Part shown: positions 1 through 6,623 of the stretch, one piece after another
Position numbering within the stretch: position 1 is the stretch's first letter
How the letters are laid out: each line of letters starts with the position of its first letter
DNA from: SLQH01 sp964612995
Lineage (GTDB): Bacteria; Planctomycetota; UBA11346
Assembly: GCA_964612995.1 (NCBI GenBank)
Contig: CAZTGE010000039.1
Location: 1 to 30,656 of the forward strand
Direction: 5' to 3'
DNA: 30,656 bases
The notes under the pieces: generated by a model
Database searches by the model: none
Told to the model about the DNA's origin: nothing
What the model saw: only the letters and a program-made list of their open reading frames with translations
Program-made: the position numbers and the translations under genes

Positions 1-54
1 GCCTGCTATCGCTGCGCGATGCCGGCTCCGCCCCCCACGGCCTCGGTCGGGGTT

Positions 55-75
55 CCCGGCCTGCGGCCGGGTTTT
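55..75 (+). terminator. Probable intrinsic terminator
   Basis: A perfect 7-bp G+C stem (55-61 with 65-71, 3-nt loop) is followed directly by four T residues. A second hairpin overlaps it (73-80 pairs with 98-105). It probably ends transcription of a gene lying left of the window, since no coding region can be supported before position 394. Confidence 0.45.
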
Positions 76-332
76 CGCCGGGCCTACAGCCCATTTTCGG
101 CGAAAGCCACCCCTCGGTCGGCCGACCTGCTGTCGACGATCCGTTCCGCGCGAACGCTTTGCTGCGAGCTGTGAGGGACACGTCATGACTGCGCCACCAT
201 GCATACTCCGCTTCGGGTTGTTGGCAAGCCAAGCCCGGCCCGGATGCCCGTGCGGCGGGCCGGGCGCGCGCGGCGCCTGCCTGTGCCTCGCCCAGCGAAA
301 GACCGACCGCAGCACGCGCGCGCAATCCATGC

Positions 333-360
333 TTGCATGGGCCTAGGATCGCGTTATAGG
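333..360 (+). promoter_or_regulatory. Candidate sigma-70-like promoter of ssb
   Basis: A TTGCAT -35-like box (333-338) and a TATAGG -10-like box (355-360) are separated by 16 bp. They lie 33 bp upstream of the ssb start, where an AAGGAG ribosome site (382-387) is spaced 6 nt from ATG. This is consensus matching by eye only. Confidence 0.4.
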
Positions 361-393
361 TCTGTATGAACCAGACTCAATAAGGAGCAAACC

Positions 394-837
394 ATGCCGC
401 TGCAGATCAATCACGTGGCCCTCGCCGGCAACCTCACCCGCGACCCGGAATTGCGTTCGCTCGCCAACGGCAATCAGGTGGCCAACTTCGGCCTCGCCAT
501 CAACCGCCGTTGGCGCGACGCCGCCGGCGCGCAACACGAGGAGACCTGTTTCCTCGACTGCGAGGCCTGGGGCCGGCAGGCCGAGAATGTCGCCCAGTAC
601 CTGCGCAAGGGCGCGCCGGCCCATATCGAAGGCCGCCTCAAACAAGACGCCTGGGAGGACAGCGACGGCCGGACCCAACGCCGGATCAAGATCGTCGCGC
701 GCCATGTCCAGTTCCTCGGCGCGCCCACCCGCGGCACGCAGGGCGAACACGTTGGCGCCTCCACCGCGCAACGGCCGCCGAAGCCCCCCCGCCTCACGCC
801 GGCCGCGGGTGAGCTGGAGGCGGAACCACCCTTCTGA
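394..837 (+). CDS. ssb: Single-stranded DNA-binding protein
   Basis: This 147-aa protein binds single-stranded DNA as an OB-fold oligomer in replication, recombination and repair. The OB domain spans roughly residues 4-110, with the family signatures GNLTRDPELR near the N-terminus and DCEAWGRQAENVAQYLRKG in the middle, followed by the EGRLKQDAWED strand. A short Pro/Ala-rich linker leads to an acidic tip ending in EAEPPF, the usual docking tail for partner proteins; here it ends PPF rather than the common IPF. The start is set by an AAGGAG site 6 nt upstream. The N-terminus resembles SSBs of planctomycete/PVC bacteria more than those of enterobacteria, from memory. It is followed after 41 bp by a PfkB-like gene on the same strand. 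Confidence 0.93.
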   Translation: MPLQINHVALAGNLTRDPELRSLANGNQVANFGLAINRRWRDAAGAQHEETCFLDCEAWGRQAENVAQYLRKGAPAHIEGRLKQDAWEDSDGRTQRRIKIVARHVQFLGAPTRGTQGEHVGASTAQRPPKPPRLTPAAGELEAEPPF

Positions 838-878
838 GCGTGCTTGCAGCGACCGCCGCGCACACGAGGCTGCGGCGC

Positions 879-1715
879 ATGGCAACGAACAAGGTCCTGT
901 TGGTCGCCGGCCCCGGGGCGCTGATCCCGGACGCCACCGGACGCGACCTGATCGCCGGCTGCGGCGTGATCGCGGCGGCAGCCGCCGCCGCGATCACCAC
1001 CACCCAGCTCTGGGGCCGCCTGGGCACCGGCTTCGCCGGGCACCCCCTCGCCGTGCTCGAGCGCCGGGGCATCGACACCGCCGGAGTCGTCTGCAACGGA
1101 GCGACCCCGACGACCCTGGCGCCAGGCGACAGCTGTCTGCCCGCGATCGAGCCGACCGCCCCACGCGAACTCGGTGCAGTGCTGCTCGCCGGCATCCCCG
1201 TGGAGGAGACCGACCGCGCGCTCGCCGTGGCCGCACGGCTGCGCGCCCAGAGCGGCTGCCTGGTCTGCGGCTGGACCGAAGCGAACGACAGCGCACACCA
1301 GCACCGGCTGGCCGACACCTGCGATCTGGTGATGATTCCGGCTGCCGCCTGCACAGATGGCGACGAACCGGTCGTCGCCATCGAACGCCTGCGCGCAGCC
1401 GGCGCGGCCGCGGTTCTGCTCACCGCCGGCAGTGCCGGCGGACTGATGGCCTACAAACAGAAACGCGCCACCTGGGGCGCGATGCCCGCCCCCCTGCCGC
1501 CGCGCTGTCTGCGTGGACCTGTCTTCGCCGGCATCGTCGCCGCCATCCTTGGCGCCAACGGCCGGCTCGACCAGCGCTCGCTCAAGCGCGCCATGCTCAC
1601 CGGCGGCGCCATGGCCGGCTCGTTGAACTGTTTCGCCCCCAAGACCATCTTCGGCTGGAGCGAGCACGACTACCACGCCGGCTTCACCCGCCTGCGTCGC
1701 GTCCTGCGCCCATGA
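879..1715 (+). CDS. Degenerate PfkB-family carbohydrate-kinase-like protein
   Basis: This 278-aa protein resembles the ribokinase/PfkB fold: a first strand KVLLVAGPG, a segment WGRLGTGFAGHPLAVLERRGIDTAGVV matching the usual VGRVGDDxxG...LRxxGID region, a GAAAVLLTAGSAGG strand-turn, and a C-terminal helix LKRAMLTGGAMAG. Two functional signatures are missing. The N-terminal substrate-binding GGxxxN is replaced by an Ala/Thr-rich run. The GAGD anion-hole/catalytic motif reads LRGP before VFAG, so the catalytic Asp is Pro. It is therefore probably not an active sugar kinase and may be a regulatory pseudoenzyme. I prefer ATG 879 (GAGG at 866-869, spacing 9) to the upstream GTG at 840. It is probably cotranscribed with ssb. 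The family assignment is moderately sure. Confidence 0.6.
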   Translation: MATNKVLLVAGPGALIPDATGRDLIAGCGVIAAAAAAAITTTQLWGRLGTGFAGHPLAVLERRGIDTAGVVCNGATPTTLAPGDSCLPAIEPTAPRELGAVLLAGIPVEETDRALAVAARLRAQSGCLVCGWTEANDSAHQHRLADTCDLVMIPAAACTDGDEPVVAIERLRAAGAAAVLLTAGSAGGLMAYKQKRATWGAMPAPLPPRCLRGPVFAGIVAAILGANGRLDQRSLKRAMLTGGAMAGSLNCFAPKTIFGWSEHDYHAGFTRLRRVLRP

Positions 1716-2130
1716 AACCGGTTGCCGGATCGGCGGGACTGGCTCCGCCCATCCGGCAAGGTGCACCGCAGGGCCGCTCGAGGTGCGCCGCGCCTCCGGG
1801 CCTGAAAAACGAGCTCCCGGGGCCCATCGGCCGAAGCGCCCCCGGTGTGACCCCATCTTCCCGAGCCTGAGAAATCCCGCAGGGCCGCTCAAAGCTCGCC
1901 CTGGAGCGCCGATCACCAGGTCGGCATGCCTTGCGTCGGCTCCACCTGCGTCCAACCGCCCGGCTTTCTTTGGTGTTTGGGCCATAGTGACGCAGGTGGA
2001 GGCGAGGCATGGCCCTCATTTGCGAGCTTTGGGTCGCCCTGAGAAATCCCGCTGGAACTGGCTTTTCTTCCGCGGTTTCCGGCGTAAAGTGGGGGCCTGC
2101 GCTCATCGCTGCACCAGGGGCTCGCTGCGG
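1716..2130. other. Intergenic stretch carrying repeat A
   Basis: Apart from the repeat, nothing gene-like is seen. An open frame runs from 1783 into the kinase, but its residues before the kinase methionine come from repeat sequence, so I treat them as non-coding. Confidence 0.6.
1866..2052 (+). repeat. Family A palindromic intergenic repeat, copy 1
   Basis: This element is about 85% identical by eye to the reverse complement of 18094-18259. It is an imperfect palindrome: the left arm (gctcaaagctcgcc... then catgccttgcgtcgg and ctccacctgcg) is mirrored by the right arm (cgcaggtggaggcgaggcatgg ... gcgagctttg), with the loop near 1960-1970. The 15-mer cctgagaaatcccgc flanks it as a direct repeat (1866-1880 and 2038-2052). 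A further 14-bp direct repeat, ccgcagggccgctc, occurs at 1766-1779 and 1877-1890. It lies 78 bp upstream of the Ser/Thr kinase start. No convincing protein is encoded. Confidence 0.8.
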
Positions 2131-3111
2131 ATGAAGGAAATCCAGTACCTCACCTCGTACCGCGTTCTCAAAAAGCTCGCCTCGGGCGGAATGGGGGCGG
2201 TCTATCTCGCCGAGCAGCTGGGCGCCGACGGCTTCCACAAGATCGTCGCCATCAAGACCATCAAGCGCGAGTACCTCAAGAACCAGGAGAACATAGACCT
2301 GTTCGTCGGCGAGGCCAAACTCGTCTCCAATCTGATCCACGAGAACGTGCTCCAGGTCTACCAGCTCGGGCAGACCAAGGGCATCTACTACATCGTGATG
2401 GAGTACGCCCACGGCAAGAACCTCTCCGACTTCGTGCGCGAGCACAAGAACCGGCAGAAGGTGACCAACGTCGAGATCGGCGCCTTCATCATCTCGCGGG
2501 TCTGCCGTGCGCTGCACTACGCGCACCAGAAGAAGGACATCTACGGCAGCCCGCTGAACATCGTCCATCGCGACGTCACCCCGGCCAACGTCATCCTGAC
2601 CTATCAGGGGGTGGTCAAACTCACCGATTTCGGCATCGCCAAGGCCGTGAGCATGAACACGCCCGACGAGGCCGAGGTGATCATGGGCAAGCTGCCCTAC
2701 ATGAGCCCCGAGCAAGCCAAGTTCCAGGGCACCACGCCGCAGTCGGATGTCTTCAGCCTCGGGCTGGTGATGTACGAATTGCTGACCAACACCGTGGTCT
2801 ACAACGTCAACGACATCGACGACCTGGTCGACAAGATGGACAACTACTCCATCAAGCTCCCGACCCGGCTCAATCCACACATCCCCAAGCAGCTCGAGGA
2901 CATCATGATGCGCGCGCTCGAGGTCGACCCGCGCAACCGCTACGCCACGGCCAAGGAGATGCTCCAGGACCTGGAGCACTACATGTACGACGACAAGTAC
3001 GGCCCGACCAACGAGAAGCTCTCGCGCTACCTCAACCGGCTCTTCCCCTGGGAAGACAAGGACAATGTCTCCGACATCGTACCCCTGGGCGACAGCGAGA
3101 GCCACACCTGA
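2131..3111 (+). CDS. Eukaryotic-like Ser/Thr protein kinase
   Basis: This 326-aa cytoplasmic kinase consists of essentially one kinase domain (about residues 10-290). Visible hallmarks are the Gly-rich loop LASGGMGAVYLAE (16-28), the ATP-anchoring Lys42 in VAIK, a likely helix-C Glu61, the catalytic loop HRDVTPAN (146-153) with Asp148 and Asn153, DFG (166-168), and an MSPEQ substrate-loop end. All catalytic residues are present, so it should be active on Ser/Thr. There is no transmembrane segment, PASTA or other sensor domain; the C-terminal 40 residues are charged and end with an acidic tail. ATG 2131 begins immediately before the kinase fold. Substrates are unknown and no phosphatase gene is adjacent. 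Its upstream region carries repeat A. Confidence 0.93.
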   Translation: MKEIQYLTSYRVLKKLASGGMGAVYLAEQLGADGFHKIVAIKTIKREYLKNQENIDLFVGEAKLVSNLIHENVLQVYQLGQTKGIYYIVMEYAHGKNLSDFVREHKNRQKVTNVEIGAFIISRVCRALHYAHQKKDIYGSPLNIVHRDVTPANVILTYQGVVKLTDFGIAKAVSMNTPDEAEVIMGKLPYMSPEQAKFQGTTPQSDVFSLGLVMYELLTNTVVYNVNDIDDLVDKMDNYSIKLPTRLNPHIPKQLEDIMMRALEVDPRNRYATAKEMLQDLEHYMYDDKYGPTNEKLSRYLNRLFPWEDKDNVSDIVPLGDSESHT

Positions 3112-3183
3112 ACCGGACCGCCGGTTCATGACCGAGCAGGGCTTGCATGCCCGCACGGCGCGCCTAGAACCGGCGCCTCAGCA

Positions 3184-3260
<77 letters not shown>

Positions 3261-3266
3261 CCATCG

Positions 3267-3302
3267 ACGCCCTCCGTCGCCCATGGCGCGGAGGGCGTTT
3301 TT
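3267..3302 (+). terminator. Intrinsic terminator after tRNA-Arg
   Basis: A 10-bp perfect stem (acgccctccg, 3267-3276, with cggagggcgt, 3289-3298) with a 12-nt loop is followed by a run of T residues (3298-3302). It begins 7 bp after the tRNA CCA end. Confidence 0.88.
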
Positions 3303-3338
3303 CATGGTCGCCGACACCGCGGCAGCACCCGACACGGC

Positions 3339-3596
3339 TCAATGTTCGAAGCGCAGCTTCTGACAATCGACGCCCTCGATGGCGTTCAGCCCTGAGAGCA
3401 GGGCGTCGGCCCGATCCACCGGACCGTGCATCTCGAGCAGGATCAGCCCATTGGGCGAATCACCCGATTCGATGTCGTGCAAGCCGAGACGGGTCTTGAT
3501 GCTGCCTCCGAACCCGGTCAGAAGGCTCTGTACCTCGCTGGCATGGCGCGCACGGCCGGTGATGTGGATACCAAGGATGATATGGGGGTCCTGCAT
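3339..3596 (-). CDS. Small ACT-like regulator, TM1266/NikR C-terminal-like family
   Basis: This 85-aa protein matches, from memory, the TM1266-type family often annotated as an iron-only hydrogenase system regulator. It has an IILGIHITGRAR first strand, a helix (ASEVQSLLTGFGGSIKTRLGL), a central NGLILLEMHGPVDRADALLSGLNAI and a last strand VDCQKLRF, giving a beta-alpha-beta-beta-alpha-beta ferredoxin/ACT-like fold. There is no DNA-binding domain in the protein itself. No hydrogenase or maturation gene is in the window, so the name-giving role is not supported by context. The start at 3596 has only a weak ribosome site. It is probably a small ligand-binding or oligomeric regulator. Confidence 0.7.
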   Translation of the reverse strand: MQDPHIILGIHITGRARHASEVQSLLTGFGGSIKTRLGLHDIESGDSPNGLILLEMHGPVDRADALLSGLNAIEGVDCQKLRFEH

Positions 3597-3900
3597 GACC
3601 AGCTTGTACCCGGGCGCGGCTGCGGCTCAAGCCGGCACGCCCATGCCTGCGTGAAGCGTCGAGGCACCGTATCCCCCGGCGCGCGAGCCGCTGCCCGGAC
3701 TGCCCCGCCGCGAAGTCCGGCTTGGCCCGGATCCCGCATGAGCAACGTCGCGAAAAGTCGTAGGGTGCTGTCAGTACAGGGTTTCGCGACCGAGGCGAAC
3801 CGGAACGGAGCAGCGCTACGTGAGGATCCGCCGACCGAGCGAAGTCCTGTAATGGCGGTGCGATACGGCTTTGCAGCAGATTTCTCATCCGGGATCCGGG
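3597..3900. other. Intergenic stretch, mostly family B element
   Basis: No gene is supported between the ACT-like gene and the cheX-like gene. About 125 bp of unassigned sequence is followed by the 179-bp element. Open frames crossing it change between the two element copies and are not conserved proteins. Confidence 0.6.
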
Positions 3901-3902
3901 CT
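3724..3902 (+). repeat. Family B 179-bp palindromic (MITE-like) element, copy 1
   Basis: It has the same length (179 bp) and orientation as 10528-10706, and about 90% identity by eye (roughly 16 mismatches, no indels). Its ends are inverted: ggcccggatcccg at the left and cgggatccgggct at the right. Inner arms also pair (gtcagtacagg with cctgtaatggc), so the whole unit is an imperfect palindrome. It lies directly downstream of the minus-strand cheX-like gene, and its last two bases are part of that gene's UAG stop. It carries no transposase, so any mobility would be non-autonomous. Confidence 0.85.
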
Positions 3903-4398
3903 AGACCTTCAGCGAACACAGCCCCACGGCGAACCCGAGGTCCTGCTTCGAGATCGGGCAGGCCCCTTCGACCGCGAACTCGACGCTGGCGGTGAGCATG
4001 CCCTTGAACGGCGCGACCCGATAGCTCGAGCCGAGCACCACCGCGGGCACGCTGATGCGTTCGATCTGCTGTGGGGTCTTGTCCAGCGCCGAACGCAGTT
4101 GACCGGCGATGATGTTGGCCATCTCGCACACGCCGTCCGCCACCTCGCCGCTCATGGCGTCATAGGTCTGGCCGAGCATCTTGCCGGCCAGATTGCATGC
4201 ACCCTCCTCGCTCACATTGAGCAGGATCGAGCCGCAGTTGCTGCCGGCGAAGCCGATGATCGCCGTCACCGCACGCGCTGTGGACAGGCGGATACCGATG
4301 CCCACCGGCACCGGCACGATGCTGGCCATCGACATGCTCTCGGTGGTGGTGGTGACGATGGCCGAGACCAGAGCACCATCGACGGCGATCAATCCCAT
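3901..4398 (-). CDS. cheX: CheX-like CheY-P phosphatase / chemotaxis family protein
   Basis: This 165-aa protein belongs to the CheC/CheX/FliY phosphatase group, which dephosphorylates CheY-P to reset chemotactic signalling. The signature is EMANIIAG around residues 92-99, with the catalytic pair Glu92 and Asn95 in the family ExxN spacing. The flanking helix-strand pattern fits: an N-terminal FASIVPVPVGIGI-like strand region, IIGFAGSNCGSILLNVSEEGACNLAGKMLG, and a C-terminal strand set. I choose ATG 4398 (GGAGG 9 nt upstream) over GTG 4404. The stop codon UAG is shared with the end of the adjacent 179-bp repeat. It stands alone, without cheA/cheY genes, and is divergent from the 78-aa gene at 4548. 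Confidence 0.78.
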   Translation of the reverse strand: MGLIAVDGALVSAIVTTTTESMSMASIVPVPVGIGIRLSTARAVTAIIGFAGSNCGSILLNVSEEGACNLAGKMLGQTYDAMSGEVADGVCEMANIIAGQLRSALDKTPQQIERISVPAVVLGSSYRVAPFKGMLTASVEFAVEGACPISKQDLGFAVGLCSLKV

Positions 4399-4547
4399 GG
4401 CCACGGCCCTCCATTTGCATCATACCGAGGCGAACGGAGCCCACCAGCCGTAGCTGGCTCTGGGGCCCGGCCTGTGACGGCCTTTTCGGTTGACGCCCGA
4501 ACGTCGCAGGCGAACCATCGCAGACGGTCAGACAGGAAGGACGCAGC

Positions 4548-4784
4548 ATGGACCAGCCCCCGCGCCGCGAGAACGAACGCTACTACATGAGCCTCCAGCC
4601 GAGCGAGATGGCGGTGTTCCGCGCCGCCTCGGAGATCTTCGCCGCCTATGTCGCCAGTGGGCAGGTCGGCGACGAGCACGCGCGCAAGCAGTACATGCGC
4701 CAGTCGATCAGCGATGCGATCTCACTCGCCACCCATGTCGAGAAGCTGATCCAGAGCGACAACGAGACCGCCCACGGCGCCTGA
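4548..4784 (+). CDS. Small protein of unknown function (78 aa)
   Basis: I do not recognise this family. The start is supported by a strong AGGAAGGA ribosome site 6 nt upstream of ATG. The protein is soluble and helical: a segment SLQPSEMAVFRAASEIFAAYVASGQV, a basic turn DEHARKQYMRQS, and an amphipathic helix ISDAISLATHVEKLIQSDNET. No Cys, transmembrane or signal segment is present. It precedes the oxidoreductase gene by 19 bp on the same strand, so the two are likely cotranscribed. It could be a small helical adaptor, but nothing in the sequence fixes a function. Confidence 0.75.
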   Translation: MDQPPRRENERYYMSLQPSEMAVFRAASEIFAAYVASGQVGDEHARKQYMRQSISDAISLATHVEKLIQSDNETAHGA

Positions 4785-4803
4785 CGCGGAATACGGAGAG
4801 ACC

Positions 4804-5724
4804 ATGCGAACCATCGTCTGGGGCGCCATCGGCTGCGGAGACGTCTGCGAACGCAAGAGTGGCCCGCCGTTGTATCAGGTGCCCGGTTGCGAGCTCGCCG
4901 GCGTCACCCGCCGCGACGCGACCAAGGGCAAGGACTTCGCCCGTCGACACGACTGTCGTTACTTCTCCTCGGCCGCGGAACTGCTCGCCGCACCGGAGGT
5001 CGAAGCCGTCTACATCGCCACCCATCCCGACACCCACGCGGAGTACACCCTCCAGGCCGCTGCAGTCGGCAAGCACGTGCTGGTCGAGAAGGAGATGGCC
5101 AGCGACGCCGGCGAATGCACGGCGATGATCGATGCCTGCGCCAGGGCCGGCGTGGTCCTCGGCGTGGCCTTCTACCGCCGTTGCTACCCCAGCATCCTGC
5201 GCTCGCAGGAGTTGCTCACGAGTGGCGCCATCGGCACGATCCGTGAACTGCGGATCAACGACGAGTTTCCACTCGCTCATCGCCTCGATCTGGCCCACTT
5301 CCTCTGTGGCGGACTCAGCGAGGTCGCGCTACGCGACGAAACGCTCCCACCCGGCTCCCACGCAGCGCGCGGTCCGGTGCTCTACGCCCGCAGCCACGCC
5401 GGCGCCCGTTGCGTGATGAGCGTGGGATGGCACGAGTCGACGATGATCGAGACCCTGGTGATCACCGGTGAAACGGGGCGGATCACCGTGGCCGACCTCA
5501 AGGCCGGTCGCCTGCTGCGCGAGGATCGCGACGGCCGGACCGAAGAGCACCTCGGCGGGCTCCCCTATACCCACACCGGGCTGATCGACAATTTCGCCTG
5601 CCATCTGCGCGGCACAGCTCCGCTGGCCTGCCCGGGCGAGGAGGGGCGCAAATCGCAGGTGATCGAGGATGTCGTCTCCGGGTTGGAGCCGGACGGGCAG
5701 CCGGTGGCGGTCGATTACGCCTGA
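4804..5724 (+). CDS. Gfo/Idh/MocA-family NAD(P)-dependent oxidoreductase (shortened)
   Basis: This 306-aa protein begins with a Rossmann fold: VWGAIGCGDVCERKSGP (5-21) is the dinucleotide loop, followed by ELLAAPEVEAVYIATHPDTHAEYTLQAAAVGKHVLVEKEMA. The usual EKP motif is EKE here; the Lys is kept and the Pro lost. The family oxidises or reduces sugars or related polyols; the substrate cannot be inferred. The C-terminal domain looks shortened: after RELRINDEF, the sequence jumps to AHRLDLAHFLCGG, omitting the stretch that usually includes a Gly-rich GGGxLxDxGxH segment, while keeping the H-x3-D pair. The start has GGAGAG 5 nt upstream. It is probably in an operon with the preceding 78-aa gene. 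Confidence 0.85.
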   Translation: MRTIVWGAIGCGDVCERKSGPPLYQVPGCELAGVTRRDATKGKDFARRHDCRYFSSAAELLAAPEVEAVYIATHPDTHAEYTLQAAAVGKHVLVEKEMASDAGECTAMIDACARAGVVLGVAFYRRCYPSILRSQELLTSGAIGTIRELRINDEFPLAHRLDLAHFLCGGLSEVALRDETLPPGSHAARGPVLYARSHAGARCVMSVGWHESTMIETLVITGETGRITVADLKAGRLLREDRDGRTEEHLGGLPYTHTGLIDNFACHLRGTAPLACPGEEGRKSQVIEDVVSGLEPDGQPVAVDYA

Positions 5725-5817
5725 GCCACCACCGGGCGCTGCGGCCTGACCCAGGCAGACGGAACAACGCGCAATCGCACGACCGGAGCCGGACCGGAGC
5801 GCCCGCGCGGCGCGACG

Positions 5818-6450
5818 TCAGAAGGTCATGCCGACGGTGGCATGCACGCTGAAGTAGTCCTGGCGCACGTACCATTTCTGGTAGCCGCTGTAATCGACCC
5901 GCAGGTAGTGTGGCCCGCGGCGACCGGTGAAACCGGCGCCGGCGCCGAATTCGACCCGCCCGACCGCATACAATGCATGGAGCAGCGCGCCGTACTCGAG
6001 CAGGTAGTTGTCGTCGGTGTTGTCCTGCAGGGTCGGATCGTCGACCTCGAGGTAGCCAACGCCGGCCCCGGCGTAGGGCACCAGCTGGACGCGGAACTGC
6101 GGGCTGAATTCGTAGCTCAGGCCGAGATGATAGCGCGCGGCGATCCCCCAGTAGTCGACCTCCATCGCATCGGCGTCGGCCGTGCCCTCGGCGATGGTGT
6201 AGGCCAGACCGCCGCCCCAGACCAGTCGGAAGCGGGTCTTGTCGGAGATGTGCTGGCGGAACTCGTAGACCAGCTCGGCGGTGTATTCGCTGTCGACCTC
6301 GCTCTCGTCGGTCAGGTCGGTATCGAGCACCGGCATCGACACATCGATCCGCAGGCCGGCGGGGTTGCCGCGGTTGTAGTCGCTGAGGTCCACCGCCGGC
6401 AGACAGGCGCAGCCGCTGCCGAGCAGCACCGTGATCAGACCCCATCTCAT
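5818..6450 (-). CDS. Outer-membrane beta-barrel protein of unknown function
   Basis: This 210-aa precursor starts with a short signal segment (MRWGLITVLLGSGCACLPA). The Cys-containing end resembles a lipobox but lacks the usual Leu at -3, so lipid attachment is uncertain. The mature part is rich in alternating aromatic/hydrophobic strands (RFRLVWGGGLAYTIAEG, WGIAARYHLGLSYEF, FRVQLVPYAGAGVGYLEV, RVEFGAGAGFTGRRG) and ends in a terminal Phe (HATVGMTF), typical of outer-membrane barrels recognised by the BAM machinery. Six to eight strands would fit its size. ATG 6450 is chosen because AGGAG lies 8 nt upstream; a longer frame to 6549 has no signal-like start. It converges with the oxidoreductase gene on the plus strand. 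Confidence 0.72.
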   Translation of the reverse strand: MRWGLITVLLGSGCACLPAVDLSDYNRGNPAGLRIDVSMPVLDTDLTDESEVDSEYTAELVYEFRQHISDKTRFRLVWGGGLAYTIAEGTADADAMEVDYWGIAARYHLGLSYEFSPQFRVQLVPYAGAGVGYLEVDDPTLQDNTDDNYLLEYGALLHALYAVGRVEFGAGAGFTGRRGPHYLRVDYSGYQKWYVRQDYFSVHATVGMTF

Positions 6451-6586
6451 GCACCAGACTCCTGCGCTGCGGGTTGGCGGCGGTCGCTGACCGCCAGCAC
6501 GACATGCGTGCGCATGCTCGGCGCACCCGCCGGTCCCCTCAAGCATCAATCGTCATCGACGCCATCAGGCGCATCGCACAGAGAGC

Positions 6587-6615
6587 GCGGGACCGCATCG
6601 GCGGTGCGGCCCCGC
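6587..6615 (-). terminator. Hairpin after E1, possible terminator
   Basis: An 11-bp stem with one G-U pair (6587-6597 with 6605-6615, 7-nt loop) lies 9 bp past the E1 stop on the minus strand. It is followed by gctctct rather than a clean U-tract, so it may be a weak terminator or an RNA-stabilising hairpin. Confidence 0.4.
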
Positions 6616-6623
6616 GATCGCCC

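Larger units (their letters stand above)
1..393. other. Non-coding left flank of ssb
   Basis: No convincing gene is visible here. Besides the terminator-like hairpin near the left edge, there is a perfect 10-bp inverted repeat (233-242 with 256-265, sequence gcccggcccg) with a 13-nt loop and no T-tract. The last 60 bases contain the ssb promoter and ribosome binding site. Confidence 0.5.

Noticed and set aside
1783..2130. N-terminal extension of the Ser/Thr kinase
   Set aside because: It would translate repeat A sequence; the kinase fold begins right after ATG 2131.
3426..3995. 189-codon plus-strand frame crossing the 179-bp element
   Set aside because: Runs through a non-coding palindrome and is antisense to the cheX-like and ACT-like genes; no conserved motif.
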